A stretch of DNA of 6,733 bases, taken from the NCBI GenBank assembly GCA_030613145.1, contig JAUWMM010000102.1, positions 1 through 6,733 on the forward strand. Reading direction: 5' to 3'. The notes beneath the pieces were generated by a model. That model made no database searches, had not been told where the DNA came from, and saw only the letters and a list, made by a program, of their open reading frames with translations. Shown piece by piece: positions 1-5,923 of the stretch. The translations under genes and the position numbers were made by a program. The stretch comes from Desulfobacterales bacterium. Lineage in GTDB: Bacteria; Desulfobacterota; Desulfobacteria; Desulfobacterales; C00003060. Numbering within the stretch: the stretch's first letter is position 1; the number at the start of each line of letters is the position of its first letter.

Positions 1-50
1 TTATTTATCACAGAATCGTCAAACTGGCCAACTATTTTGTATGCAGGCAT
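1..50 (-). CDS. Possible 5' end of an unidentified leftward gene (partial)
   Basis: Reading leftward, an ATG lies 13 bases after the fumC stop and opens a frame that runs without a stop to the window edge, giving MPAYKIVGQFDDSVIN. A purine-rich AAGGGGG sits directly against the ATG, which is too close for a normal ribosome binding site. The close spacing to fumC would suit an operon partner. Sixteen codons are too few to identify a family or to prove coding, so this is a tentative call. Confidence 0.25.
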   Translation of the reverse strand, partial: MPAYKIVGQFDDSVIN

Positions 51-63
51 CCCCCTTGGGACA

Positions 64-1458
64 TCAGGTCATTTTGAGAGGGTCCAGTAATTCATTCAGT
101 TGTGCTTCAGGCAGGACTTTCTCCTCCATGGACACCTCTCGCACCGTCTTTCCGGTTCTGTACGCCTCCTTGGCAATCGCTGCGGCCCTTTCATATCCTA
201 TTACAGGAGCGAGGGCTGTGCACATGCTCAGGCTGTTTTCTATGATGTCCTTGCACCTTGCTTCATTGGCTGTGATGCCGTGGATGCATTTCTCGGCAAA
301 GATTTTTGCCGCTGAACCAAGAATGCTTATAGACTGCAACAGGTTGTGGGCAATCACAGGAAGCATTACATTAAGATCGAAGTTGCCTCCCTGGCATCCT
401 ATGGTGATGGACATGTCATTGCCTATTACTTGGGCTGCAGTCTGGATGATGGATTCAGGGATGACAGGATTCACCTTGCCCGGCATGATAGAGGACCCAG
501 GCTGGAGGGCCGGGATATTGATCTCTCCAAGACCGCATCTGGGACCTGATGCGAGCCACCGAATATCATTTGCTATCTTCAGCAGGCTCACTGCCACTGT
601 TTTCAACGCGCCACTTGTTTCTACAGCCGCATCTTGGGCGGCCTGGGCCTCAAAGTGGTTTTCTGCTTCTGTGAATCGACACCGGGTGTCCTGAGAAATC
701 AAGTCAATCACCCTGCGGGCAAATTCCGGGTGGGTATTAAGGCCTGTGCCTAGAGCTGTACCGCCAAGGGCAAGCTCGGAAAGTGAGTCCTTGACTGCGT
801 GGACCCTTTTTATGCCGAGCTTCACCTGGTGGGCATAGCCGCTGAACTCCTGGCCTAATCGGATCGGGACTGCGTCTTGAAGATGGGTTCGTCCGACCTT
901 AACAATGCCGTCAAAGGCCTTTGACTTCTTGCGGAGTGATTCGTAGAGGATCTCTAGCCCCGGGACGAGATCTTCGGTAACTGAAGTCAGGGCAGCTATA
1001 TGAATGGCTGTGGGAATCACATCATTGCTTGACTGGCCCATGTTCACGTGGTCATTGGGATGCACGGGCTTCCTGGCATCTCTTTTGCCGGTGATCAGTT
1101 CATTGGCCCTTGCTGCAATCACCTCATTCGCATTCATGTTGGTAGAGGTACCCGAGCCTGTTTGAAAAATGTCTACCACAAATTGTCCTTCCATCTTTCC
1201 CGCAGCCACCTCATCAGCAGCAGCCTTGATGGGCCTGGCAAATTTAGGATCTAAAAGCCCTAAGTCTTCATTGACCTGGGCCGCATATTTCTTTATAAGG
1301 CCAAGGGCACTGATGAAAACCCCGGGGAACCTGATACCACTTACGGGAAAGTTGTCCACCGCGCGCTGAGTCTGAGCGCCATAATAGGCGCCGACGGGCA
1401 CCTGCACTTCGCCCATGGTATCTCTTTCAATCCTGAATTTGCGGACTTGTTCGGCCAT
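64..1458 (-). CDS. fumC: Class II fumarate hydratase
   Basis: Reversible hydration of fumarate to L-malate in the cytoplasm, in the TCA cycle or its reductive arm. Class II enzymes are iron-free homotetramers. The 464-residue length is the usual full length. Family motifs are present in order: TGSGTSTNMNANE (100-112), HPNDHVNMGQSSND (133-146), GRTHLQDA (189-196) with the catalytic-type His192, and the superfamily signature GSSIMPGKVNP (321-331) on the flexible serine loop. HPND and GRTHLQDA favour fumarase; aspartate ammonia-lyases usually read NPND and GRTQLQDA, and PAKVNP in place of PGKVNP. After the signature the sequence reads VIPES where the E. coli-type enzyme has TQCEA, so aspartase is the main alternative. 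The start is supported by AAGGAGG seven bases upstream. The gene is transcribed away from the radical SAM gene, with a transposon-like element between them. Confidence 0.93.
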   Translation of the reverse strand: MAEQVRKFRIERDTMGEVQVPVGAYYGAQTQRAVDNFPVSGIRFPGVFISALGLIKKYAAQVNEDLGLLDPKFARPIKAAADEVAAGKMEGQFVVDIFQTGSGTSTNMNANEVIAARANELITGKRDARKPVHPNDHVNMGQSSNDVIPTAIHIAALTSVTEDLVPGLEILYESLRKKSKAFDGIVKVGRTHLQDAVPIRLGQEFSGYAHQVKLGIKRVHAVKDSLSELALGGTALGTGLNTHPEFARRVIDLISQDTRCRFTEAENHFEAQAAQDAAVETSGALKTVAVSLLKIANDIRWLASGPRCGLGEINIPALQPGSSIMPGKVNPVIPESIIQTAAQVIGNDMSITIGCQGGNFDLNVMLPVIAHNLLQSISILGSAAKIFAEKCIHGITANEARCKDIIENSLSMCTALAPVIGYERAAAIAKEAYRTGKTVREVSMEEKVLPEAQLNELLDPLKMT

Positions 1459-1465
1459 GGTAATG

Positions 1466-1472
1466 CCTCCTT
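1466..1472 (-). promoter_or_regulatory. Ribosome binding site of fumC
   Basis: On the minus strand AAGGAGG lies seven bases before the ATG at 1458. It is a near-perfect Shine-Dalgarno sequence that fixes the fumC start and argues against the longer frame that extends to 1568 in another register. Confidence 0.8.
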
Positions 1473-1530
1473 CTTGGGGACGATTTCCTCTGGACTATTA
1501 ATCGTTATAATGTAATAATAAAACCAATTT

Positions 1531-1547
1531 GTGTCCATCCATAAATG
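1531..1547 (+). repeat. Left arm of 17-bp inverted repeat
   Basis: Left terminal arm of the element, pairing with 1655-1671 with one mismatch (T at 1534 against the complement of G at 1668). It ends about 60 bases before the fumC ribosome binding site. Confidence 0.7.
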
Positions 1548-1654
1548 AGATGTTTTTTGCAAGGTCAAGGAAGACGAAAATTTTAACCGCAGGAATACAT
1601 TGGGTATTTTGAGGATTGAAATCTGAGTCTGACGCAGAGATTGCGGAAAATAGC

Positions 1655-1671
1655 CATTTATGGATGGGCAC
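1655..1671 (-). repeat. Right arm of 17-bp inverted repeat
   Basis: Right terminal arm of the element, the reverse complement of 1531-1547 apart from one base. It ends 77 bases before the radical SAM start codon. Confidence 0.7.
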
Positions 1672-1748
1672 TAACTTGCCAAGTATAGGGAAGCAGCTTT
1701 AGTGTCAAGGCAAAACAGGGTGTTTGGGTAACAGCGCGGGCACTGCTA

Positions 1749-2618
1749 ATGGACTATCAGGGTATTATCATCCGGCCCCCAAGTGAGGCTAACAGCATCA
1801 TCCTTCAGGTCACTGTGGGATGCTCTCACAACAAGTGTACCTTCTGCGGCACTTACAAAGGCGTGCGCTTTAGAATCAAGCCGGAATCAGTTGTTGAAAA
1901 GGACATCGAGTTTGCAGCCCGCTATTGCAGACGCCAGCGTCGATTATTTCTCACCGACGGTGATGCCCTGATCCTCCCTCAAAAGAGACTTCATAAGCTC
2001 CTGAAGACCATTCGTAAGCGGCTCCCTTGGGTTACTCGCGTAGGCGTGTACGGAAATGCCAAGAGCATTCAAACCAAAACCTTGGAAGACCTAGTGGCCT
2101 TGCGTGAGCAGGGGTTGGGTATAGTCTATTTGGGCCTTGAGACCGGTGACGATGTCACACTGAAAAAAATACGAAAAGGCGTCCGGGCAGATACCATCAT
2201 CAAGATGGGCCGAAGGGTCATAGCGGCTGGGATCAAGCTCTCGGTTACAGTGCTACTTGGCCTGGCCGGACCTGAAAAATCTGATGTGCATGCTGAAGCC
2301 ACGGGCCGCGCCCTTAGTGCTATGGACCCTGACTATGTAGGAGCGTTAAGCTTGATGCTCCTTCCCAACGCACCGCTTGGACGCGACTTTGAAGAAGGCC
2401 GCTTCAGGCTGGCCTCTCCTATGGAGATGCTGAGCGAACTCAAGACCATGATAGCCCATACCGACCTTTCAGGGGGGCTGTTTTATGCCAACCATGCCTC
2501 CAATTATCTCCCCATCAAGGCAAGGCTCCCAAGGGACAAAGAGGCGGCAGTCAGCCTCATTGACCAAGCCCTGAGGGGTGATGTCCCTCTTAAGCCCGAG
2601 TTTATGCGCGCCCTGTAG
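1749..2618 (+). CDS. Radical SAM protein with CX4CX2C cluster motif, function unknown
   Basis: A 289-residue radical SAM enzyme expected to bind a [4Fe-4S] cluster and cleave S-adenosylmethionine to a 5'-deoxyadenosyl radical; the substrate is unknown. The N-terminus IIIRPPSEA leads straight into the cluster motif GCSHNKCTFC with Cys25, Cys30 and Cys33. Spacing is CX4CX2C, one residue longer than the common CX3CX2C. The Cys triad is followed by a TDGDAL strand (69-74), in the place of the SAM-binding GGE-type motif, then by GLETGDD (129-135) and a VLLGLAG strand, as in Elp3/MiaB-like TIM-barrel radical SAM domains. The C-terminal part has NHASNYLPIKARLP, a block I associate with uncharacterised members of this group. 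No B12-binding, SPASM or TRAM domain is visible. No good Shine-Dalgarno sequence precedes the ATG; the start is chosen because the cluster motif falls at the usual distance. The 3' end overlaps the convergent nitroreductase gene by 17 bp. Confidence 0.88.
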   Translation: MDYQGIIIRPPSEANSIILQVTVGCSHNKCTFCGTYKGVRFRIKPESVVEKDIEFAARYCRRQRRLFLTDGDALILPQKRLHKLLKTIRKRLPWVTRVGVYGNAKSIQTKTLEDLVALREQGLGIVYLGLETGDDVTLKKIRKGVRADTIIKMGRRVIAAGIKLSVTVLLGLAGPEKSDVHAEATGRALSAMDPDYVGALSLMLLPNAPLGRDFEEGRFRLASPMEMLSELKTMIAHTDLSGGLFYANHASNYLPIKARLPRDKEAAVSLIDQALRGDVPLKPEFMRAL

Positions 2619-3411
2619 GCGGCTTTTGCTCATCTTGTCCGAAGACAACCTCTCGCAGTTCCTTTTCCGCTTGTCTTAGGTTCTTCCTGTAATAGCCGAG
2701 CTTTGCCTGAAAGGAGGAAAAAAAGTTGCTGGCCCTGTAACCGGCTTCCATCAGGGAAAACCACTCACGTACCACAGAGGCTTTGGTTTGCCTGTAGGTG
2801 CCACAAAATGTGATATCATCTATCTTGAATTTTGGCGGAACGGGGAAATTTCGAGCCTTGGGGTAGCCAAAAACAACCGTCATAAGGGGGTAAACACCAG
2901 CAGGAAGCACCAGCCTTTCTTTCAGGTAAGCGGCACTGAAAAAGCCGGTCTTGCCGGTATCGGACAGCATGACACTTGCAACCCCCAGGGCCTGTGCCAT
3001 GATTGTCATATTCATGGCCGCCAGAGAGGCGTTTATAACACTAACCGTGTATTCAACCAGCGGGGAATTCGGAAAAATATCGGCAGCTTGTCTTACGCGA
3101 GTGATGTCCCCGAGAACCAAGACTGCCCGCCTGGCCCCGTAGGGAATGGTCCGTCCAAAGGTCTCCCTCCAGGTTTTAGTATTGTAAACGCCAAAAGACC
3201 ACGTCTGCATGTTAACCGTAGACGGGGCAAACCTGGCTGCTTCAAGGATCAGGGCCATTTCCTGGTCCAGGATATCACGGTCCTGGAATTTCCTTACACT
3301 ACGGCGGTTCAGAAGGATGCTGACCAGTCGATTTTCGCTTAAGTCTGGAGGTATGTCCGGCCTTTGAGCGCGTATTTGTCGCAGTTTCCTTATGAAAGAA
3401 AAAAAACCCAT
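2602..3411 (-). CDS. Nitroreductase-family FMN protein
   Basis: A 269-residue protein with the nitroreductase fold, expected to bind FMN and act as an NAD(P)H-dependent oxidoreductase on an unknown substrate. The N-terminal FMN-binding signature RRSVRKF is at 36-42, followed by ARFAPSTVNMQTW (59-71), the usual APS..N.Q.W block, and a C-terminal FGYPK motif typical of the family. Most family members are about 170-220 residues; this one has roughly 30 extra residues before the domain, rich in Arg and Lys, and about 50 charged residues after it. No Cx2Cx2C ferredoxin motif is present. The ATG at 3411 is forced: a stop codon lies two codons upstream in frame. No clear Shine-Dalgarno sequence is seen. 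A run of eight T in the sense strand covers codons 3-5. The 3' end overlaps the convergent radical SAM gene. Confidence 0.85.
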   Translation of the reverse strand: MGFFSFIRKLRQIRAQRPDIPPDLSENRLVSILLNRRSVRKFQDRDILDQEMALILEAARFAPSTVNMQTWSFGVYNTKTWRETFGRTIPYGARRAVLVLGDITRVRQAADIFPNSPLVEYTVSVINASLAAMNMTIMAQALGVASVMLSDTGKTGFFSAAYLKERLVLPAGVYPLMTVVFGYPKARNFPVPPKFKIDDITFCGTYRQTKASVVREWFSLMEAGYRASNFFSSFQAKLGYYRKNLRQAEKELREVVFGQDEQKPPTGRA

Positions 3412-3473
3412 TGGTCATTGCCAACACGGATAAACCGTATACAAATCCTTTCTTGAGCGGCGCAGTCTCGTTA

Positions 3474-3489
3474 GGTTAGACTGCTAACC
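3474..3489. repeat. Short perfect inverted repeat upstream of CoA-binding gene
   Basis: GGTTAG and CTAACC face each other across a four-base loop, ending 11 bases before a TTGACC -35-like box. The palindrome AACCGGTT overlaps the right arm at 3486-3493. It could be an operator for one of the two divergent genes, but six-base arms arise often by chance. Confidence 0.25.
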
Positions 3490-3500
3490 GGTTTCATTAC

Positions 3501-3529
3501 TTGACCCCTGACACCCCATCTATTATGGT
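3501..3529 (+). promoter_or_regulatory. Candidate sigma-70-type promoter for the CoA-binding/sirtuin cluster
   Basis: TTGACC (3501-3506) and TATGGT (3524-3529) are 17 bases apart, with five and four matches to the consensus hexamers. The start codon at 3558 lies 28 bases after the -10 box, giving a short leader. This also argues that the coding sequence starts at 3558 and not at the ATG at 3501. Confidence 0.4.
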
Positions 3530-3546
3530 TATAAGAATTACGCAAC

Positions 3547-3552
3547 AGGAGA
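3547..3552 (+). promoter_or_regulatory. Ribosome binding site that sets the CoA-binding gene start
   Basis: AGGAGA lies five bases before the ATG at 3558. The in-frame ATG at 3501 has no such site and would sit within the candidate promoter, so 3558 is preferred. Confidence 0.75.
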
Positions 3553-3557
3553 ATACC

Positions 3558-3995
3558 ATGTCGGGTCTGCAGTGTGAAATGCCTGAATGCAATCCGCCTT
3601 CAGAAGAAATAAAGGCAATCCTTGAGAGATACAATACGGTGGCCATCGTGGGCCTGTCACCCAAGCCCCAAAGAGACAGTCACAAGGTGGCCAAATACCT
3701 AAAAGAGAACCACTATCGGATCGTGCCGGTCAATCCCGGCCAAAAAGAGATACTGGGCGAGAAGTGTTATCCCGATCTGAAGACCATTCCCTTCCCTATC
3801 GATGTGGTGGACATATTCAGGAAACCGGAAGCCATCCCACCTGTTGTGGATAATGCTATAGAGATTGGCGCACAGGCAGTCTGGATGCAAATGGGTCTTG
3901 CCCATAACCAGGCGGCAGACAAGGCCCGAAAGGCTGGTCTTCAAGTCATAATGAACAAATGTATAAAAATTGAACATATGAATATGCTCAAGTAG
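3558..3995 (+). CDS. CoA-binding domain protein (YccU/CoA_binding_2 type)
   Basis: A 145-residue, single-domain Rossmann-like protein related to the N-terminal CoA-binding domain of succinyl-CoA synthetase alpha. The nucleotide-binding loop VAIVGLSPKPQRDSHKVAKY is at 28-47. It is followed by RIVPVNP (54-60), the DVVDIFRKPE strand-turn (82-91), AVWMQMGLAHNQAA (107-120) and GLQVIMNKCIKIEH (127-140), all in the family order and spacing. The length is that of the full family domain. These proteins bind CoA or acyl-CoA but their physiological role is poorly defined. Two N-terminal cysteines (6 and 11) are unremarked in the family as far as I know. It is the first gene of a same-strand cluster; the next gene starts 25 bases downstream, and a sirtuin follows, which suggests a role connected with acyl-CoA status. 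Confidence 0.88.
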   Translation: MSGLQCEMPECNPPSEEIKAILERYNTVAIVGLSPKPQRDSHKVAKYLKENHYRIVPVNPGQKEILGEKCYPDLKTIPFPIDVVDIFRKPEAIPPVVDNAIEIGAQAVWMQMGLAHNQAADKARKAGLQVIMNKCIKIEHMNMLK

Positions 3996-4009
3996 CATCG
4001 TCTGGGATG

Positions 4010-4016
4010 AAGGAGG
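4010..4016 (+). promoter_or_regulatory. Strong ribosome binding site of the 62-residue gene
   Basis: AAGGAGG lies four bases before the ATG at 4021. It is the strongest site on the plus strand of this window and is the main argument that the small gene is translated. Confidence 0.8.
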
Positions 4017-4020
4017 AAAA

Positions 4021-4209
4021 ATGCCTATTAAAGACAAACATAATGCCGAAACCATAAGGCTAGTCAGGCTGGAAGCGAAGAAGTTTCAGGCCAAGGTAAG
4101 ACAGATCGACCTGGAAAAACAAATTCTGGATATAGATTGTCCTGACGGAAACAAGGTTGAGTGCGCCATAGCCATTCAGAAAATATTGGCCCAGCACCAG
4201 GCGGAATAG
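4021..4209 (+). CDS. Small conserved-looking protein of unknown function (62 residues)
   Basis: I do not recognise the family. The protein is soluble and highly charged, with no signal peptide or membrane segment. Residues 8-28 look helical and basic (ETIRLVRLEAKKFQAKVRQI), and the second half alternates hydrophobic residues around two cysteines, Cys40 and Cys48, in CPDGNKVEC, then ends in a short helix. Coding is supported by the consensus Shine-Dalgarno sequence, by the 25-base gap after the CoA-binding gene, by the 32-base gap before the sirtuin gene and by the same strand. It is likely cotranscribed with both. Two cysteines seven residues apart could form a disulfide or bind metal with a partner, but nothing in the sequence proves this. 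Confidence 0.7.
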   Translation: MPIKDKHNAETIRLVRLEAKKFQAKVRQIDLEKQILDIDCPDGNKVECAIAIQKILAQHQAE

Positions 4210-4241
4210 TTCTTTCCTCGTAACCGGCTTACAACAAAACC

Positions 4242-4979
4242 ATGGAAAACGAAGCCATCAGGCAGCTCGCAGAGCAAATTAAAACGTCCTCCAGGGTTGT
4301 GGCTTTAACAGGAGCGGGGATTTCCCAGGAAAGCGGAGTGCCCACCTTCCGAGGGAAGGACGGCCTCTGGCAAAACTTCAGGGCCGAAGAGCTTGCAACG
4401 CCGGATGCCTTTAACAGGGACCCGGTGCTGGTATGGCAGTGGTACGACTGGCGGCGTGGCCTGATTAAACCCCTGAAGCCCAACTCAGGGCATCATGCAC
4501 TGGTTAATCTGGAAAAAAGGGTTCAGTACTTTACTCTTGTGACACAAAATGTGGATGGGTTACACAGGGCTGCTGGGAGCGAGAATCCCATTGAAATGCA
4601 TGGGACCCTTTGGCGTGTGAGGTGCCTGGAATGCAAGAAAATCTTTGAAAACAGAGATGTTCCCATAAAGATACTACCGAAATGTGAGGCCTGTGGCGGA
4701 TTGCTTAGACCTCATGTGGTCTGGTTTGGCGAATCCCTTGATGAAAAGATATTACATACGATATACACGCACCTTCAAAGGGCACAGGTTATGCTGATCG
4801 TAGGGACCTCAGGCGCTGTGCAGCCTGCTGCATCCTTTGGCATCGTGGCAAAAAGGGCCGGTGCCTTTGTAGCAGAATTAAACCGTTCAAATACCCCTCA
4901 AAGTCCTTTATTTGACCTCTCCATTCAAGGTAAAGCCGGTGAGCTTTTGCCCCAACTGGTGGAGCATGTCGGCCGGTAA
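4242..4979 (+). CDS. cobB: Sir2-family NAD-dependent protein deacylase, class III-like
   Basis: A 245-residue sirtuin of normal bacterial length. It removes acyl groups from protein lysines using NAD+, producing nicotinamide and O-acyl-ADP-ribose. The NAD-binding motif GAGISQESGVPTFRG is at 24-38, TQNVDGLH at 101-108, the catalytic His120 in EMHGT, and a zinc ribbon has Cys128, Cys131, Cys148 and Cys151. WFGE (161-164) and GTSGAVQPAA complete the fold. Tyr68 and Arg71 in YDWRR form the YxxR pair that in E. coli CobB and human SIRT5 recognises negatively charged acyl groups, so desuccinylase activity is likely as well as deacetylation. No Shine-Dalgarno sequence precedes the ATG; translation may depend on coupling to the 62-residue gene 32 bases upstream. 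It is the last gene of the cluster and ends 33 bases before the convergent cysteine-cluster gene. Confidence 0.95.
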   Translation: MENEAIRQLAEQIKTSSRVVALTGAGISQESGVPTFRGKDGLWQNFRAEELATPDAFNRDPVLVWQWYDWRRGLIKPLKPNSGHHALVNLEKRVQYFTLVTQNVDGLHRAAGSENPIEMHGTLWRVRCLECKKIFENRDVPIKILPKCEACGGLLRPHVVWFGESLDEKILHTIYTHLQRAQVMLIVGTSGAVQPAASFGIVAKRAGAFVAELNRSNTPQSPLFDLSIQGKAGELLPQLVEHVGR

Positions 4980-5012
4980 CCTGCTTACTCGAACCGCAAC
5001 CCCCTTCTTGCC

Positions 5013-5774
5013 TTAACTATCCCGTATGATTTCTGAATTCACGGTCTGTTCCCCCAACTTCAACCGAGCTGACTTCTTGATCAGGTTAAGGGCTATGCTC
5101 CTGACCAGAACGATCATCTCATGGTCATCCTTTGGCGCAGAGACGTGGTTGAATCGCCCGTATTTTGCAAAAAAAGAGTCAAAGTTGAACACAGCCTCAA
5201 AGACCATACTTTGCACTTCACTGTCATGCCTTACACTGTGGGAAAGCCTTTGATAGGCAAAAGGGATATCCAAAAACAGATCATTTGCCTTTTCGTAAGG
5301 AATCAGCCCATTCATCTCACAATACCCCCCAACCGTCCGGTCAGACCCCCTACCCAGGCCCTCACAGTACGTGGCCTCCTGCTGCAAATAATAAATGGTT
5401 AACCGTTTGTCTGAGTTATCGTCATCGTCAATGACCCTTGCGAGAGGATAATTTCTGCAGCAGCTTGGCCTACTCTCATATAGGCTGCAGCCATGGTTTC
5501 CAAGAAAAACGCATTTACCATCTTCTTTATGCTTGAGGACCACAAAGGGAAAACCTGTTCGAGGGTCTGTGTAAACTTTACAATATGTGGAGAGAAACTC
5601 ACCCGTGTCGATGTTTAGATGTCGTCGCATTCGAGCAATGTCGTACGGCGTCAGGGTAATTTCCGTGCTACAGCACATACCAAAGCAAGTAAGCTTCGGG
5701 TGACATTCAAAACGGAACGTGCTGCCAGGTTCAAGCTTCTTACCAAAATCTTCTAAATTTTCGTGCCACGTCAT
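5013..5774 (-). CDS. YkgJ-family cysteine-cluster protein
   Basis: A 253-residue cytoplasmic protein with the YkgJ/CxxCxxCC pattern, thought to bind a metal (zinc or an iron-sulfur cluster); the function is unknown. The first cluster is Cys24, Cys30, Cys34 and Cys35 in CHPKLTCFGMCC, a wider spacing than the usual CxxCxxCC. The second is GKCVFLGNHGCSLYESRP (86-103) followed by CCRNYP (105-110), matching the family's C..L....C..Y..RP..CR.yP core. Further cysteines at 65, 137 and 152 give eleven in the first 155 residues; the last 100 residues have none and look helical. The ATG at 5774 is the only start codon before the in-frame stop at about 5805, but it lacks a clear ribosome binding site. 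The gene faces away from the cytochrome gene and converges on the sirtuin. Confidence 0.85.
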   Translation of the reverse strand: MTWHENLEDFGKKLEPGSTFRFECHPKLTCFGMCCSTEITLTPYDIARMRRHLNIDTGEFLSTYCKVYTDPRTGFPFVVLKHKEDGKCVFLGNHGCSLYESRPSCCRNYPLARVIDDDDNSDKRLTIYYLQQEATYCEGLGRGSDRTVGGYCEMNGLIPYEKANDLFLDIPFAYQRLSHSVRHDSEVQSMVFEAVFNFDSFFAKYGRFNHVSAPKDDHEMIVLVRSIALNLIKKSARLKLGEQTVNSEIIRDS

Positions 5775-5845
5775 CGGCCATCTACTCGTTTTTTTGTATC
5801 ATTTTAACCTTATGAAACAAACGGGTTCGAACGATCTTCAAAAAC

Positions 5846-5860
5846 GATCAAGGCTTGATC
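5846..5860. promoter_or_regulatory. Perfect 15-bp palindrome, candidate operator
   Basis: GATCAAG, a central G, then CTTGATC: seven-base arms matching without error. It shares the ATCAAG/CTTGAT half-site with the palindrome at 5981-5999. As an RNA hairpin it would have a three-base loop and a six-base stem, which is weak, so a DNA-binding site for a dimeric regulator is the better reading. Confidence 0.45.
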
Positions 5861-5923
5861 TGGATAAATGCCTGAGTTGTACGCAGACCAAAATTTGATC
5901 ATCGTTGGAGCGGTTTTGTTTTC

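Larger units (their letters stand above)
1531..1671. mobile_element. MITE-like element or long imperfect palindrome
   Basis: The two ends form an inverted repeat: GTGTCCATCCATAAATG at 1531-1547 and its reverse complement at 1655-1671, with 16 of 17 positions matching. The similarity continues inward in weaker form (TTTTTTGCAA on the left against TTGCGGAAAA on the right), so the whole 141-bp segment is a degenerate palindrome. There is no open reading frame of note inside. Size, terminal repeats and lack of coding capacity fit a non-autonomous miniature transposable element. I see no target-site duplication beside the arms, so age-decayed flanks or a non-mobile structured repeat remain possible. 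It sits between fumC and the divergent radical SAM gene and may carry or displace their promoters. Confidence 0.5.

Noticed and set aside
41..694. Long open frame (217 codons) on the plus strand opposite fumC
   Set aside because: It lies wholly antisense to a fumarase gene with all family motifs and an excellent ribosome binding site; its translation has no recognisable domain.
1341..1568. Minus-strand frame of 75 codons overlapping the fumC start
   Set aside because: It is in another register from fumC, runs through the transposon-like repeat arm, and its second half duplicates fumC codons out of frame.
2788..3342. 184-codon plus-strand frame opposite the nitroreductase gene
   Set aside because: Antisense shadow of a gene with clear FMN-binding motifs; the composition is irregular and no ribosome binding site precedes it.
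3501..3557. Upstream in-frame ATG for the CoA-binding protein
   Set aside because: The 19 added residues do not resemble the family N-terminus, no ribosome binding site precedes them and they overlap a likely promoter; the ATG at 3558 has AGGAGA at good spacing.
5823..5836. GGGTTCGAAC resembling a tRNA T-loop
   Set aside because: No T-stem, anticodon arm or acceptor stem can be drawn around it; GTTCGAAC is simply an eight-base palindrome.
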